From: an uncultured Planktomarina sp.
GTDB taxonomy: Bacteria; Pseudomonadota; Alphaproteobacteria; Rhodobacterales; Rhodobacteraceae
Direction: 5' to 3'
Assembly (NCBI GenBank): GCA_905181815.1
Contig: CAJIZA010000004.1
Span: 124,001-188,000, forward strand
DNA length: 64,000 nt
The notes beneath the pieces were generated by a model, which made no database searches, had not been told where the DNA came from, and worked only from the letters and a program-made list of their open reading frames with translations. The first letter of the stretch is position 1. Each line of letters starts with the position of its first letter. This document shows, one piece after another, positions 19,171 to 28,333 of this stretch. The position numbers were made by a program, and so were the translations under genes.

Positions 19171-19437
19171 CTAAGCGGCTTCCCCAAAACGATTGGCCAC
19201 CAAATCGCGCAAAGCTTCCGCCAAGGCCACCGCCTCTGCGCCACGGGTTTCAACCTCGATAGAGGTGCCATTGGCCGCAGCTAGCATCAACAATCCCATG
19301 ATGCTGTCCCCTTCAGCAGACAGCCCATCTTTGCGCACAACAGCGCCCGCATCAAACTGCTCAACCGTTTCCACAAATTTAGCAGAGGCCCGCGCATGGA
19401 GGCCCTTTTCGTTAATAATATTCAATAGTTGCTGCAC
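19171..19437 (-). CDS. ptsH: HPr phosphocarrier protein
   Basis: Small phosphocarrier (88 aa) of the PTS-type regulatory phosphorelay. The phosphorylated histidine is in KGLHARAS (residue 13), and the regulatory serine targeted by HprK is in GDSIMGLL. The open frame extends to 19491, but GTG at 19437 is preferred: AGGA lies seven bases before it, it starts 10 bases after the EIIA stop, and it gives the family length. Set order is hprK, rapZ, EIIA, HPr. No sugar-specific EIIBC is visible, so the relay is probably regulatory. Confidence 0.9.
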   Translation of the reverse strand: MQQLLNIINEKGLHARASAKFVETVEQFDAGAVVRKDGLSAEGDSIMGLLMLAAANGTSIEVETRGAEAVALAEALRDLVANRFGEAA

Positions 19438-19447
19438 GTTTATTGTC

Positions 19448-19837
19448 CTATTGAGCTTCGGGAAGGCAATCCATGTATTTTCGCCCCGCATCTATGGCCC
19501 GCGAAATAGCCTCTGGCACGGTCTGACTGCGAGATTTAGCGAGTTTTACCAGAAGGGGCAGATTGGCGCCATAGAGCACCCGGCGATTGGCACAATTACA
19601 GGCAGAAAGTGATAGATTGGATGGCGAGCCGCCAAACATATCGGTCACAATCACCACGCCGCCGCCAATATCCACCCCATCTGCCGCTTGGCAAATTTCA
19701 ACCCGCTTGGCTTCACGGTCGCAATCTGCGCCGATGGAAACAGCCGCAATGCCCCGTTGAGCGCCCACAACATGCTCCACCGCCGCCTTATATTCGGTGG
19801 CCAGCCCGCCATGCGCTACGATAACGATACCTATCAA
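19448..19837 (-). CDS. PTS EIIA component, mannose-family fold
   Basis: Phosphoacceptor protein (129 aa), resembling the EIIA domain of mannose permeases. The active histidine is in IVIVAHGGLA (H9), and the nucleotide-like loop GVVIVTDMFGGSPSNLSL is around 61-78. In Rhodobacteraceae and other alphaproteobacteria this protein acts with HPr and HprK in a regulatory relay rather than in transport. Its ATG overlaps the rapZ stop by four bases (ATGA), and HPr follows 10 bases later. Confidence 0.93.
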   Translation of the reverse strand: MIGIVIVAHGGLATEYKAAVEHVVGAQRGIAAVSIGADCDREAKRVEICQAADGVDIGGGVVIVTDMFGGSPSNLSLSACNCANRRVLYGANLPLLVKLAKSRSQTVPEAISRAIDAGRKYMDCLPEAQ

Positions 19838-20745
19838 CTGCTCAAAACCTCAGAGTCTGAAGTGTCCGACGGAGCCACCTGTACCAGCAGCTCTCGATGC
19901 CGTATGCTCACATGCCAGCCTCGCAATTGCAATTCTTTCTGTAACATTTCAACCATTGTGACAGATCGATGTTTGCCGCCCGTACAGCCAAAGCCAATGG
20001 CCAGATGCGAACGCCCCTCCGCCACATGGGCTGGAATCACAAGATCAATTAAATCGAGCACTTTCTGCTTGAAAGCCGGAAAATTACCGTCCTCGGCCAC
20101 GTAAGCCTGAACCTTCAGATTACGGCCATCTTCAGTTCTGAGATTTTCATCCCAATAGGGGTTGCGCAGGAATCGACAGTCAAACATCATATCAATGCCC
20201 CGCGGTGTGCCACGTTTGTACGAGAAGGACTGCACAGAAATCGCCATTGAATTGCCTTTGTCCGAAGCAAAATAGCGGGTGACCTCCGCACGCAGGTCAT
20301 GGGGCGACAGTTGGGTGGTATCGATCAAAACATTAGCTCTGACCCGCGCCGGCTGCATCAAATCCAAATCCAGCTGTATCCCCACAAGAGCTGCACCATC
20401 TGGCGACAAATGGTGCCGACGTCGAGTTTCGGAAAAGCGGCGGATAAGCACATCCACCGAGCAATCCAGATAAAGCACCTCAAGCGTCAATGACGGATTG
20501 GCAGACAATGTCGCAATTGTGTCCATCATTTGAGCGGTTGAGAAATCGCGATTTCGGGTATCAAGCCCCAGAGCCATTGGCCGACTTAAGCCCGGCGGTT
20601 CGAACAATCGCGGTGCAAGGCTCAAAGGCATATTATCAATAGATTCAAAGCCTGCATCTTCCAAAGCATTGATCGCAGTGGTTCGCCCGGCCCCAGATGG
20701 GCCGGTCACGAGCACAACATGCACCGGTTGCGTTTTGTCAGTCAT
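19834..20745 (-). CDS. rapZ: RapZ-like nucleotide-binding protein (RNase adapter family)
   Basis: Cytoplasmic protein (303 aa). The Walker A motif GPSGAGRT at 15-22 is followed by INALEDAGFESIDNMPLSL, typical of RapZ/YvcJ. The C-terminal domain includes DMMFDCRFLRNPYW, GCTGGKHRSV and the final RHREL region. In enterobacteria RapZ binds glucosamine-6-phosphate and guides RNase E to GlmZ; in alphaproteobacteria the gene lies with the PTS relay and the exact role is less clear. ATG at 20745 is chosen over an upstream open frame; it overlaps the end of hprK by eight bases. Confidence 0.93.
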   Translation of the reverse strand: MTDKTQPVHVVLVTGPSGAGRTTAINALEDAGFESIDNMPLSLAPRLFEPPGLSRPMALGLDTRNRDFSTAQMMDTIATLSANPSLTLEVLYLDCSVDVLIRRFSETRRRHHLSPDGAALVGIQLDLDLMQPARVRANVLIDTTQLSPHDLRAEVTRYFASDKGNSMAISVQSFSYKRGTPRGIDMMFDCRFLRNPYWDENLRTEDGRNLKVQAYVAEDGNFPAFKQKVLDLIDLVIPAHVAEGRSHLAIGFGCTGGKHRSVTMVEMLQKELQLRGWHVSIRHRELLVQVAPSDTSDSEVLSS

Positions 20746-21199
20746 AGGCTGCAAATCCATTTTGAAGCAAAAGCAGGAGCGCCGCAGCCCGCGGCACTTC
20801 CGGCCCACCGGGAATTACCGAGACTATATTTCTTAATTTTGTGACTTCCGCAACAAAAGGCAAGCGGCGATCACTATTTTGTGACAGATCTATGCAAAAC
20901 TTTAACGACGCCTCGGGCGTATGTGCGCAGGATAGAAGGCCAATGCCGCGCGCTTCTATACGCCCTGCAACAGCGTCAGGCGCCTGCAGGAGCAAACCTT
21001 TTTGCGAAGCGCGCAGCCAGACGCGATCATCTGAAACCAGCTGCGCCCCGAGCGCCAGCATTTCGATCGCGAGAAGGGATTTGCCCGCGCCTGATGGACC
21101 TAAAACCAACAGCCCGCACCCGTCAACGGACACGGCTGTGCCATGCAACAGCAACGCCTCATCGTCATCGCTGTAATTTCTCCAAGCATCATAGTTCAT
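20738..21199 (-). CDS. hprK: HPr kinase/phosphorylase, short alphaproteobacterial form
   Basis: ATP-dependent kinase (153 aa) that modifies the regulatory serine of HPr. It has only the C-terminal catalytic domain, as is normal in alphaproteobacteria: P-loop GPSGAGKS at 34-41, SDD at 56-58 and RIEARGIGLL. The ATG at 21199 (MNYDAW) is chosen because it overlaps the stop of a tiny upstream ORF as ATGA. In related genomes chvG normally precedes this gene; here it is missing. Confidence 0.93.
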   Translation of the reverse strand: MNYDAWRNYSDDDEALLLHGTAVSVDGCGLLVLGPSGAGKSLLAIEMLALGAQLVSDDRVWLRASQKGLLLQAPDAVAGRIEARGIGLLSCAHTPEASLKFCIDLSQNSDRRLPFVAEVTKLRNIVSVIPGGPEVPRAAALLLLLQNGFAAYD

Positions 21200-21315
21200 G
21201 ACATCACACCGGCAGGCCGAACGAAAAGCGCGCCCACAGCCGGCAGCAAAAGCACAAGCAAAAGCAGATGGAAAAATGTGATCCGACGGCTCTCGGGTGA
21301 TATGGATAGACTCAT
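21196..21315 (-). CDS. Small single-span membrane ORF where chvG would be expected
   Basis: A 39-codon ORF with an ATG at 21315. It reads a basic start (SPESRRITFF), a strong hydrophobic stretch (HLLLLVLLLPAVGALF) and a short tail ending VMS. Its TGA overlaps the hprK ATG (ATGA), the spacing expected of two coupled genes. It may be a genuine small membrane protein or a remnant left after deletion of the ChvG sensor kinase. I do not recognise it as a family. Confidence 0.45.
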   Translation of the reverse strand: MSLSISPESRRITFFHLLLLVLLLPAVGALFVRPAGVMS

Positions 21316-21386
21316 AAGGCATTGATTTCGTTTGTATAAAATGATATCATTCATTGCGACCATCAAAACCTCGCAAAGATTGGGGC

Positions 21387-22088
21387 TTAGGCTTCATTAT
21401 ATCGGTAACCGATACCATAGAGTGTCTCAATTGCATCAAAGTCTCCGTCCACCCGTCGCATTTTTTTGCGCAGCCGTTTAATATGGCTGTCTATTGTTCG
21501 GTCATCGACATAGACCTGATCATCATAGGCCACGTTCATCAGTTGATCGCGGCTTTTGACAAAGCCCGGCCTAACCGCAAGCGCCTTCAACAAAGCAAAT
21601 TCCGTCACAGTCAACGAAACGGCTATGCCGCGCCAAGTCACCCCGTGGCGCATCGGGTCCATCGACAAAGGGCCACGCACCATGATGGTCGTATCGTCCG
21701 CCTCTGAAGCTTGATCTCCCCCCAGCACTTCCCATCGTCGCAAAAGCGCACGGATACGTTCAAGCAAGACCCTTGGTGAACTTGGTTTTTTCACATAATC
21801 ATCTGCCCCCATGCGCAGGCCCAACACTTCGTCAATCTCATCCTGTTTTGAAGTGCAAAACATCACAGGGATGTTCGACACATACCTCAGCCGTTGTAAC
21901 ACATCCATGCCATCGAGGCCTGGCAGCTTGACGTCCAGCACCAAAATATCAGGCAAAGACTTTGACAAAGCCTTCCAAGCGGCAAGCCCATCTAAATAGC
22001 ACTCAACTTCAAACCCTTCCGCTTCAAGCATCATGGAGAGAGACATCGTGTGACTGCGATCATCATCGACAAGAACTATTCTTGGCAT
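21387..22088 (-). CDS. chvI: Response regulator ChvI (OmpR family)
   Basis: Two-component regulator (233 aa) with a receiver domain at 1-120 and an OmpR/PhoB winged helix at about 135-230. The phosphorylated aspartate is in VLDVKLPGLDG (near residue 52). The DNA-binding end LMNVAYDDQVYVDDRTIDSHIKRLRKKMRRVD is very close to ChvI. The usual K-P-F after the receiver's MGADDY is here KKPSSP, so the phenylalanine is lost. ChvI normally pairs with the kinase ChvG to control envelope, acid stress and carbon genes; ChvG is not in this window. It is transcribed away from pckA, which ChvI-type proteins regulate in related bacteria. Confidence 0.92.
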   Translation of the reverse strand: MPRIVLVDDDRSHTMSLSMMLEAEGFEVECYLDGLAAWKALSKSLPDILVLDVKLPGLDGMDVLQRLRYVSNIPVMFCTSKQDEIDEVLGLRMGADDYVKKPSSPRVLLERIRALLRRWEVLGGDQASEADDTTIMVRGPLSMDPMRHGVTWRGIAVSLTVTEFALLKALAVRPGFVKSRDQLMNVAYDDQVYVDDRTIDSHIKRLRKKMRRVDGDFDAIETLYGIGYRYNEA

Positions 22089-22373
22089 GGGTATCGTCCT
22101 CTGACCGGCTCAACATTTTAATACTGATATCTATCACCACTTTCTGTAGTTTTTTCGATCTGTGCAACATGTAACTACGAATCAGCCTGAAACTCGCAGC
22201 ACTATGATCGGCAATTCGCTTCAATGACCCTAATTTTGTCAAAGTCAGAAAATTTATTGCGCCAAACTGCCACTGATTGCGCTAACGACACGGGCCAATA
22301 CTGTTGATGGTCTACCATGGCATGTTAAGGACAAGCGGTACTGTGCAAGTGTGCAAGCCCCAGGAGCAATGGC

Positions 22374-23975
22374 ATGACAAATGGACGCGTAAACCCCCAA
22401 TTCACCCTCGAAGATCAAGGCATCACTGGGCTGGAGACTGTCTATTATAACTTGCTGGAATCCACGCTCATCGAACAGGCTTTGGCACGAAAAGAAGGTG
22501 AGCTTGGGAAAGGCGGCACATTCTTGGTTTCCACCGGCAAATTCACGGGCCGATCTCCAAAAGATAAGCATGTGGTCAAAACCGCCTCTGTGGTTGATAG
22601 CATTTGGTGGGAAAACAATGCAGAAATGTCAGAGGTGGGTTTTGAGGCGCTCTATGAGGATATGATCGCTCATATGCAGGGGCGTGATTATTTTGTACAG
22701 GATCTCTTTGGCGGCGCAGAGCCCGCCAACCGTCTCTATGTGCGCATGGTGACAGAGTTGGCTTGGCATGGGCTGTTCATTCGCCATATGTTGCGCCGCC
22801 CTGACCATGACGAGCTGGAAGATTTCACTGCCGATTGGACCGTGATCAATTGCCCCTCCTTCCAAGCAAGCCCCGAGCGCCACGATTGCCGATCTGAGAC
22901 GGTCATCGCGATGAATTTCGACCGCCGGATCATCCTTATTGGCGGCACCGAATATGCGGGTGAAAACAAAAAATCTGTCTTCTCACTGCTCAACTATTTA
23001 TTGCCCGAAAAAGGTATTATGCCGATGCATTGCTCGGCCAATCATGCCCCTGGCAACCCAGTGGATACGGCGGTTTTTTTCGGACTTTCGGGCACGGGCA
23101 AAACCACACTTTCAGCCGATCCCTCCCGCGTGTTGATTGGCGATGATGAGCATGGCTGGTCTGATCGCGGCACCTTCAATTTTGAAGGTGGGTGCTATGC
23201 CAAAACCATCAACCTCAGTGCAGACGCCGAACCAGAAATTTTCGCGACTACCTCGAAATTCAGCACGGTCATTGAGAATATGGCCTATGACCCAGAAACC
23301 AAAGAACTGGATTTCGATGATGATAGCCTGACCGCCAATATGCGCTGTGCCTATCCTCTGGAATACATCTCAAATGCTTCGCCAACGGCGCTTGGCGGGC
23401 ATCCAAAGAATATCATCATGCTGACCTGTGACAGCTTTGGCGTTTTGCCACCGATTGCGCGGTTGACGCCGGCGCAAGCCATGTATCACTTTCTGTCAGG
23501 CTTCACCGCCAAAGTGGCCGGTACAGAGCGCGGGGTGACGGAACCACAGCCTACCTTCTCAACCTGCTTCGGCGCGCCCTTCATGCCGCGCCACCCTGAG
23601 GTTTATGGCAACCTTCTGCGCGAAAAAATCGCCAAACATGGCGCAACTTGCTGGTTGGTGAATACCGGTTGGACAGGCGGCGCTTATGGAAAAGGCAGCC
23701 GTATGCCAATCCGCGCCACCCGCTCGTTGCTCAGCGCCGCGCTCGATGGCACGCTGGCCAAAGGCACATTCCGAGCCGATCCAAATTTTGGCTTTGAAGT
23801 GCCTACCTCGGTGCCAGGCGTGGTAGATCTCTTGCTCGAGCCCAGACGTACGTGGGAAGACAAAGATGCCTATGACGCGCAGGCCGAAAAGCTCGTCGCG
23901 ATGTTTAGTGAAAATTTCAAACAATATCTGCCGTATATTGACGACGACGTGCGTGCGATTGCGTTGGGTGGTTAA
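22374..23975 (+). CDS. pckA: Phosphoenolpyruvate carboxykinase (ATP)
   Basis: Enzyme (533 aa) that converts oxaloacetate and ATP to PEP, CO2 and ADP at the entry of gluconeogenesis. The P-loop [11 protein letters not shown] is at 237-247, the metal/oxaloacetate site [11 protein letters not shown] at 58-68, and the kinase-2 stretch LIGDDEHGW around 254-262. Divergent from chvI across a 285-bp gap that should hold both promoters, and possibly ChvI sites. Placement beside chvI and the PTS relay is typical of alphaproteobacteria. Confidence 0.97.
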   Translation: MTNGRVNPQFTLEDQGITGLETVYYNLLESTLIEQALARKEGELGKGGTFLVSTGKFTGRSPKDKHVVKTASVVDSIWWENNAEMSEVGFEALYEDMIAHMQGRDYFVQDLFGGAEPANRLYVRMVTELAWHGLFIRHMLRRPDHDELEDFTADWTVINCPSFQASPERHDCRSETVIAMNFDRRIILIGGTEYAGENKKSVFSLLNYLLPEKGIMPMHCSANHAPGNPVDTAVFFGLSGTGKTTLSADPSRVLIGDDEHGWSDRGTFNFEGGCYAKTINLSADAEPEIFATTSKFSTVIENMAYDPETKELDFDDDSLTANMRCAYPLEYISNASPTALGGHPKNIIMLTCDSFGVLPPIARLTPAQAMYHFLSGFTAKVAGTERGVTEPQPTFSTCFGAPFMPRHPEVYGNLLREKIAKHGATCWLVNTGWTGGAYGKGSRMPIRATRSLLSAALDGTLAKGTFRADPNFGFEVPTSVPGVVDLLLEPRRTWEDKDAYDAQAEKLVAMFSENFKQYLPYIDDDVRAIALGG

Positions 23976-24004
23976 ATGCGCTCATTCCGCTGCGGGATCA
24001 AGGA

Positions 24005-24766
24005 TCACGTCACCCCGCGGCGGATCAAATTTAGACCAGCCAAAATTAAGACGCTTAACGTCGCAATGCGAAACATATTTTGGTTGATCCGATCTTGGAT
24101 TTGAAAGCCGATCCATGTACCAAAACAGGCAGGCGCAATCGCAAAGCCGCCAAGGCTCAATGCTTGCGGCGTCGCGATGCCTGAGCCGAGGTGGCCAAAT
24201 AACAGCAGCACGGCCCCAAGGCCATAAATCACACCCTGCGCCCGCATTTGTGCCTGCTTTTCCAGCTGATAGGTGGACAGATACATCACCGTCGGCGGGC
24301 CCCAAACTCCAGAAATTCCACCGCCAATGCCAGCAATAACCGCACAAACAAAGGACAAGCCAGCCCCACTGCGCCCTTGGGGCTTCCAGCCGCTAAGCAT
24401 CAAACTGGCGAATCCCACAACCAATATCCCAAGGCAGAGAAAGAACAAATCCTGTGACAGAAGCGGCACAAGCTGGGTGGTCACCAAAAGCACTCCGTAG
24501 CCCAGACCCAAAAACCAACGATGATCGTAGAGCGACTTGAGCGCTGCAGTAAAACCCTGTCGGCCCGCCTGCCAACCATTAGTGACAAGTGTGGGAAGAA
24601 TCAAAATACCCAGCGCTAAATCTGGGCCAACGAAGATGGTCATGCCAGTGATAAAGATCATCGGCATGGCAAATCCAACAATACCTTTTACCATGCCTGC
24701 AATCACAGCTGTGGCCGCAATCAAAAAAAGTAAATCCGTAGTAATCAGGCTCAAGGTAGGGGTCAT
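24005..24766 (-). CDS. TauE/SafE family sulfite/organo-anion exporter
   Basis: Integral membrane protein (253 aa, about eight helices) of the TauE/SafE group. The duplicated motif AGMVKGIVGFAMPMIF near 22-37 and IAGIGGGISGVWGPPTVMYL near 145-164 are characteristic, with G-rich and P-rich helix breaks. Proteins of this group export sulfite, sulfoacetate or related anions. ATG 24766 (MTPTLSL) fits the first helix. Transcribed convergently with pckA, the two genes ending 30 bases apart. Substrate unknown. Confidence 0.88.
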   Translation of the reverse strand: MTPTLSLITTDLLFLIAATAVIAGMVKGIVGFAMPMIFITGMTIFVGPDLALGILILPTLVTNGWQAGRQGFTAALKSLYDHRWFLGLGYGVLLVTTQLVPLLSQDLFFLCLGILVVGFASLMLSGWKPQGRSGAGLSFVCAVIAGIGGGISGVWGPPTVMYLSTYQLEKQAQMRAQGVIYGLGAVLLLFGHLGSGIATPQALSLGGFAIAPACFGTWIGFQIQDRINQNMFRIATLSVLILAGLNLIRRGVT

Positions 24767-24928
24767 ATGGGCAGCATAACGGCACTCGTCCAGCGCCGCA
24801 CTGCAATTCGACTGCGACATAATACTTCAAAATGGCATTTTTTTTTGAATGAAAGTTGTGCTGCAGTTGCAAACAATCTAGGTTTTACTTTAAGCTTTAA
24901 TGCGCGAACGCAGAAATAGGATGTGAAC

Positions 24929-26587
24929 ATGATGGCTCCGGTAATTCTTCCAAAATTGCTCTCCCTCACCGCCGAGGCTTTGCTTGCGGCTCAAGCGGTC
25001 TGCGAGACTGCGCGCATCCGCTTGCGCGGTATGGTCAGTGCGGATGGCCGAGTTCAAAATACGCTGATTGAAGATCACCAAACCGCAGCGCATGGCTTTG
25101 CTTGGCTGGCCACCTACATACAGAGCCTACAGCAAATGCAGAGCTGGGCCGAGGCTTTGCAAGCGCAGCAAAAATTCAGTGAGACCGAGCAGCTGATTCA
25201 CCAAATCGCTTTTGGAGAATACCTTTGCCAATTGACCGGTGGCATTCCGATGAACCAAACGGAAGTCATTCGTTTACAAGACATGGGCCTGACCGCTGAC
25301 GCGGCTGCTCCGCTCACAACCGGCGCCGCAGCCCAGCTGGCAAGTGAAGGCAATACGCAGGCCGCACGTTTGCGGCTTGTGGCCTTAATGCAAGAATTTG
25401 AAGCCAATACTATCCTCGAGGCCTCTGGCCTGGACGAAGAGCTTGAAATGATCCGCGAACAGTTCCGCCGCTATGCAGTCGAAAAGGTCGAACCCTTCGC
25501 CCATGAATGGCACCTCAAAGATGAGTTGATCCCAATGGAGGTCATCGATGAACTGGCGGAAATGGGAGTCTTTGGCCTGACCATCCCAGAGGAATATGGT
25601 GGCTTTGGCCTGTCGAAAGCCTCGATGTGCGTGGTCAGCGAAGAATTGTCCCGGGGCTATATCGGTGTCGGCTCACTCGGCACGCGCAGCGAAATTGCCG
25701 CGGAATTGATTATCGCCGGCGGCACAGAAGCGCAAAAAGAAAAATGGTTGCCCGCATTGGCCAGTGGGGAAACACTGCCCACAGCGGTGTTCACCGAGCC
25801 TAATACCGGATCCGATCTCGGCGCTCTGCGCACCCGCGCCGTCAAATCAGGTGACGATTGGAGTGTAACCGGCAATAAAACTTGGATCACCCATGCCACG
25901 CGCACTCATGTTATGACCTTACTGGCGCGCACGGATCCAGACACCACAGATTACAAAGGCCTATCGATGTTCCTGGCTGAAAAAACACCCGGCAGCGACG
26001 AGGTTCCTTTTCCAAGTGAAGGCATGACTGGTGGTGAGATTGAGGTCTTAGGCTATCGCGGTATGAAGGAATATGAGCTGGCCTTTGATGGATTTCAGGT
26101 GAAGGGTGAAAACCTTTTGGGCGGGGAAACCGGCAAAGGGTTTAAGCAGTTGATGGAAACCTTCGAAAGCGCCCGCATTCAGACAGCAGCGCGGGCGGTG
26201 GGTGTGGCGCAATCGGCGCTTGATCTAGCCTATCGTTACGCCATAGATCGCAAACAATTTGGCAAACCCCTCATCGCCTTTCCCCGCGTGGCCAATAAAT
26301 TGGCAATGATGGCGGTGGAGCTTACGGTGGCGCGGCAGTTGACCTATTTCAGTGCCCTCGAAAAAGATGAGGGCCGCCGCTGCGACATTGAGGCGGGCAT
26401 GGCCAAACTTCTGGGTGCGCGTGTAGCCTGGGCGGCCGCAGATAACGCACTGCAAGTACATGGCGGCAATGGGTTCGCATTGGAATATAAAATTAGCCGT
26501 GTTCTGTGCGATGCGCGGATCTTGAACATCTTTGAAGGCGCAGGGGAAATTCAGGCTCAGGTCATCGCTCGGCGTCTATTAGGCTAA
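24929..26587 (+). CDS. mcd: (2S)-methylsuccinyl-CoA dehydrogenase
   Basis: Flavin enzyme (552 aa) that oxidises methylsuccinyl-CoA to mesaconyl-CoA in the ethylmalonyl-CoA pathway of C2 assimilation. About 160 extra N-terminal residues precede a normal acyl-CoA dehydrogenase core, which is the known feature of Mcd. Core motifs: IPEEYGGFGLSKASMCVVSEE, TEPNTGSDLGALRTRAV and the C-terminal VHGGNGF. ATG at 24929 has an AGG eight bases before it and is preferred over the GTG at 24923. Electrons should pass to EtfAB. The other pathway genes (ccr, ecm, mch) are not in the window. Confidence 0.88.
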   Translation: MMAPVILPKLLSLTAEALLAAQAVCETARIRLRGMVSADGRVQNTLIEDHQTAAHGFAWLATYIQSLQQMQSWAEALQAQQKFSETEQLIHQIAFGEYLCQLTGGIPMNQTEVIRLQDMGLTADAAAPLTTGAAAQLASEGNTQAARLRLVALMQEFEANTILEASGLDEELEMIREQFRRYAVEKVEPFAHEWHLKDELIPMEVIDELAEMGVFGLTIPEEYGGFGLSKASMCVVSEELSRGYIGVGSLGTRSEIAAELIIAGGTEAQKEKWLPALASGETLPTAVFTEPNTGSDLGALRTRAVKSGDDWSVTGNKTWITHATRTHVMTLLARTDPDTTDYKGLSMFLAEKTPGSDEVPFPSEGMTGGEIEVLGYRGMKEYELAFDGFQVKGENLLGGETGKGFKQLMETFESARIQTAARAVGVAQSALDLAYRYAIDRKQFGKPLIAFPRVANKLAMMAVELTVARQLTYFSALEKDEGRRCDIEAGMAKLLGARVAWAAADNALQVHGGNGFALEYKISRVLCDARILNIFEGAGEIQAQVIARRLLG

Positions 26588-27084
26588 GACGGCTCGGTAT
26601 CACTATTTCTGAGCACCGGAACAAACGCCTAATGCGCGTGTGCAGGAATTTGGCCATGCGCCCGTACAGTTTGAGAGCGGAGTTCTCAGCCACGCGGTTT
26701 CTGGCCGCCCCGAATGCCCTTTGATGAGACAGCTCGATTTCGGAGCACTAAGGCGCCTCAGCCTTTTACAACGCAACGTCACAGCAGCGCTGGTTGGCAG
26801 CCCGCAAACGGGCCAATGCAGCTTCTGTTGGGTTATTTTCATAACAAAGCCGTTGCAATTTCAAGCCTACACTAGAGCATATCTTGTACAAAAAATTATT
26901 GACCACAAATTAGATGCATGGGACTAACTTTTGAGGCTGCCAGAGTTCTGCGTAGCGAGATACATCTGGAAAGAACTATGATCTCAAATGTTCTGACACT
27001 AGCCTCTGCGCACGCAGCTAACGGATTACCAAAGCGCAGTGGTGATTTTCCCAGCCACTGCCGCCATCTTCGCGGGTTGGCACA
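26588..27084. other. 497-bp gap between mcd and matA; no recognised gene
   Basis: No confident gene. On the minus strand, two stretches read like old coding sequence: one ends YENNPTEAALARLRAANQR and stops near 26778, the other reads SHQRAFGAARNRVAENSALK and runs toward 26590, in a different frame. Together they might be a decayed gene, but I do not recognise the family. The last 167 bases also hold a 56-codon plus-strand ORF leading into matA. Promoter for matA is probably in this gap. Confidence 0.4.
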
Positions 27085-27088
27085 ATGA
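26918..27088 (+). CDS. Possible 56-residue ORF overlapping the start of matA
   Basis: ATG at 26918 opens a 56-codon frame (MGLTFEAARVLRSEIHLERT...) whose TGA overlaps the matA ATG as ATGA. There is no strong ribosome-binding site upstream and no family is recognised. The ATGA junction is suggestive of translational coupling, but could be chance. It might be the tail of a decayed regulator. Confidence 0.25.
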   Translation: MGLTFEAARVLRSEIHLERTMISNVLTLASAHAANGLPKRSGDFPSHCRHLRGLAQ

Positions 27089-28332
27089 GTTTCTTCAGCG
27101 AACTAGTCTCGACGCTTTTTGAACGCCGCTATCAAAAATTCCTGTCGAAAGAGGCTGAGGGGCGCAGCACCACCGATCTGGCACGTGCACTTTTGGGCAG
27201 TATTGGCGAGGTCTCTGGCGTAACCATGGCGCACACCGTTCTCGATCGTTACGAGGCAATGAGTGCGCATGAAAAACTGGCTTTTTTCGAGTTCATGACC
27301 CATGAGCTTGAAATCGACCCCGACAAGGTGGTCAACAGCCTCAAAGCTTATAAGGCCAATCCCAACAAAGACACCTATCGAAGGTTTGCTGTCGCCACCG
27401 AGCCAAAACGCCAAGAGCTGGCCCGACGGCTCAATCAGGTGCCTGGAGCGACGGGACAATTGGTGCAACTGCGCAAGGACCTACTACAGGTCATAAAAGA
27501 CCGGCCCGATTTGGGGCCCTTAGATGTGGATCTGAAACACCTTTTCGCCTCTTGGTTCAACCGAGGATTCTTAGTCTTGCGCCCAATAAATTGGAGCAGC
27601 CCCGCGGATATTTTGGAAAAAATTATTGCCTATGAGGCCGTGCATGCCATCGACAGTTGGGATGATTTGCGCCGCCGACTCAAACCTGAAGATCGGCGTT
27701 GCTTTGGATTTTTCCACCCATCCATGCCAAATGAACCACTGATTTTTGTGGAAGTTGCGCTGACGAAAGGCATTCCCAACTCTATCCAAGACCTGCTGGC
27801 AGATGAACGCGAGGCCATCAGCGCCGGGGATGCCGATACGGCCGTTTTTTATTCGATCTCCAATTGCCAAGCCGGGTTGGCCGGCATTTCCTTTGGCAAT
27901 TCCTTGATCAAACAAGTGGCTGCGGATTTAGCGCAAGATTTGCCGGGTCTGTCCACATTTGTCACCCTATCGCCAATTCCAAGCCTAAACCGCTGGCTGA
28001 AACAAGCGGATCTGCCCAAGGGTATCGAAAACCAAAGCGCCTCGCTTGCAGCTTATTATTTGCTGGAAGCCAAGACCACAGATGGCAGCCCATATGACCC
28101 CGTGGCACGGTTTCATCTGGGCAATGGCGCGCGTGTTCATGCGGTGCACACCGGTGCGGACACCTCAGCCAATGGTTTGGCACAGTCCAATGGAACGATG
28201 GTCAATTACCTTTACGATCTCGCAAAAATTTCTCACAATCACGAACAATTCGTTAAAGATAAAACTGTAGTGGCCTCTGCACCCGTGCGTACGCTTAGCA
28301 CCGCCGTGAGGACCAAAATAATAGGGAAGTAA
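27085..28332 (+). CDS. matA: Malonyl-CoA decarboxylase
   Basis: Enzyme (415 aa) that decarboxylates malonyl-CoA to acetyl-CoA. The N-terminal helical part with FFEFMTHELEIDPDKV is followed by the GNAT-like catalytic domain: FHPSMPNEPLIFVEVALTKGIP around 215-237, and the catalytic serine/histidine region AVFYSISNCQAGLAGISFGNSLIKQV around 253-278, then FVTLSPIPSLNRWL. The end HFHLGNGARVHAVHTGADTSANG is also typical. It is followed one base later by the malonyl-CoA synthetase gene, together forming a matAB malonate module. Confidence 0.95.
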   Translation: MSFFSELVSTLFERRYQKFLSKEAEGRSTTDLARALLGSIGEVSGVTMAHTVLDRYEAMSAHEKLAFFEFMTHELEIDPDKVVNSLKAYKANPNKDTYRRFAVATEPKRQELARRLNQVPGATGQLVQLRKDLLQVIKDRPDLGPLDVDLKHLFASWFNRGFLVLRPINWSSPADILEKIIAYEAVHAIDSWDDLRRRLKPEDRRCFGFFHPSMPNEPLIFVEVALTKGIPNSIQDLLADEREAISAGDADTAVFYSISNCQAGLAGISFGNSLIKQVAADLAQDLPGLSTFVTLSPIPSLNRWLKQADLPKGIENQSASLAAYYLLEAKTTDGSPYDPVARFHLGNGARVHAVHTGADTSANGLAQSNGTMVNYLYDLAKISHNHEQFVKDKTVVASAPVRTLSTAVRTKIIGK

Positions 28333-28333
28333 C

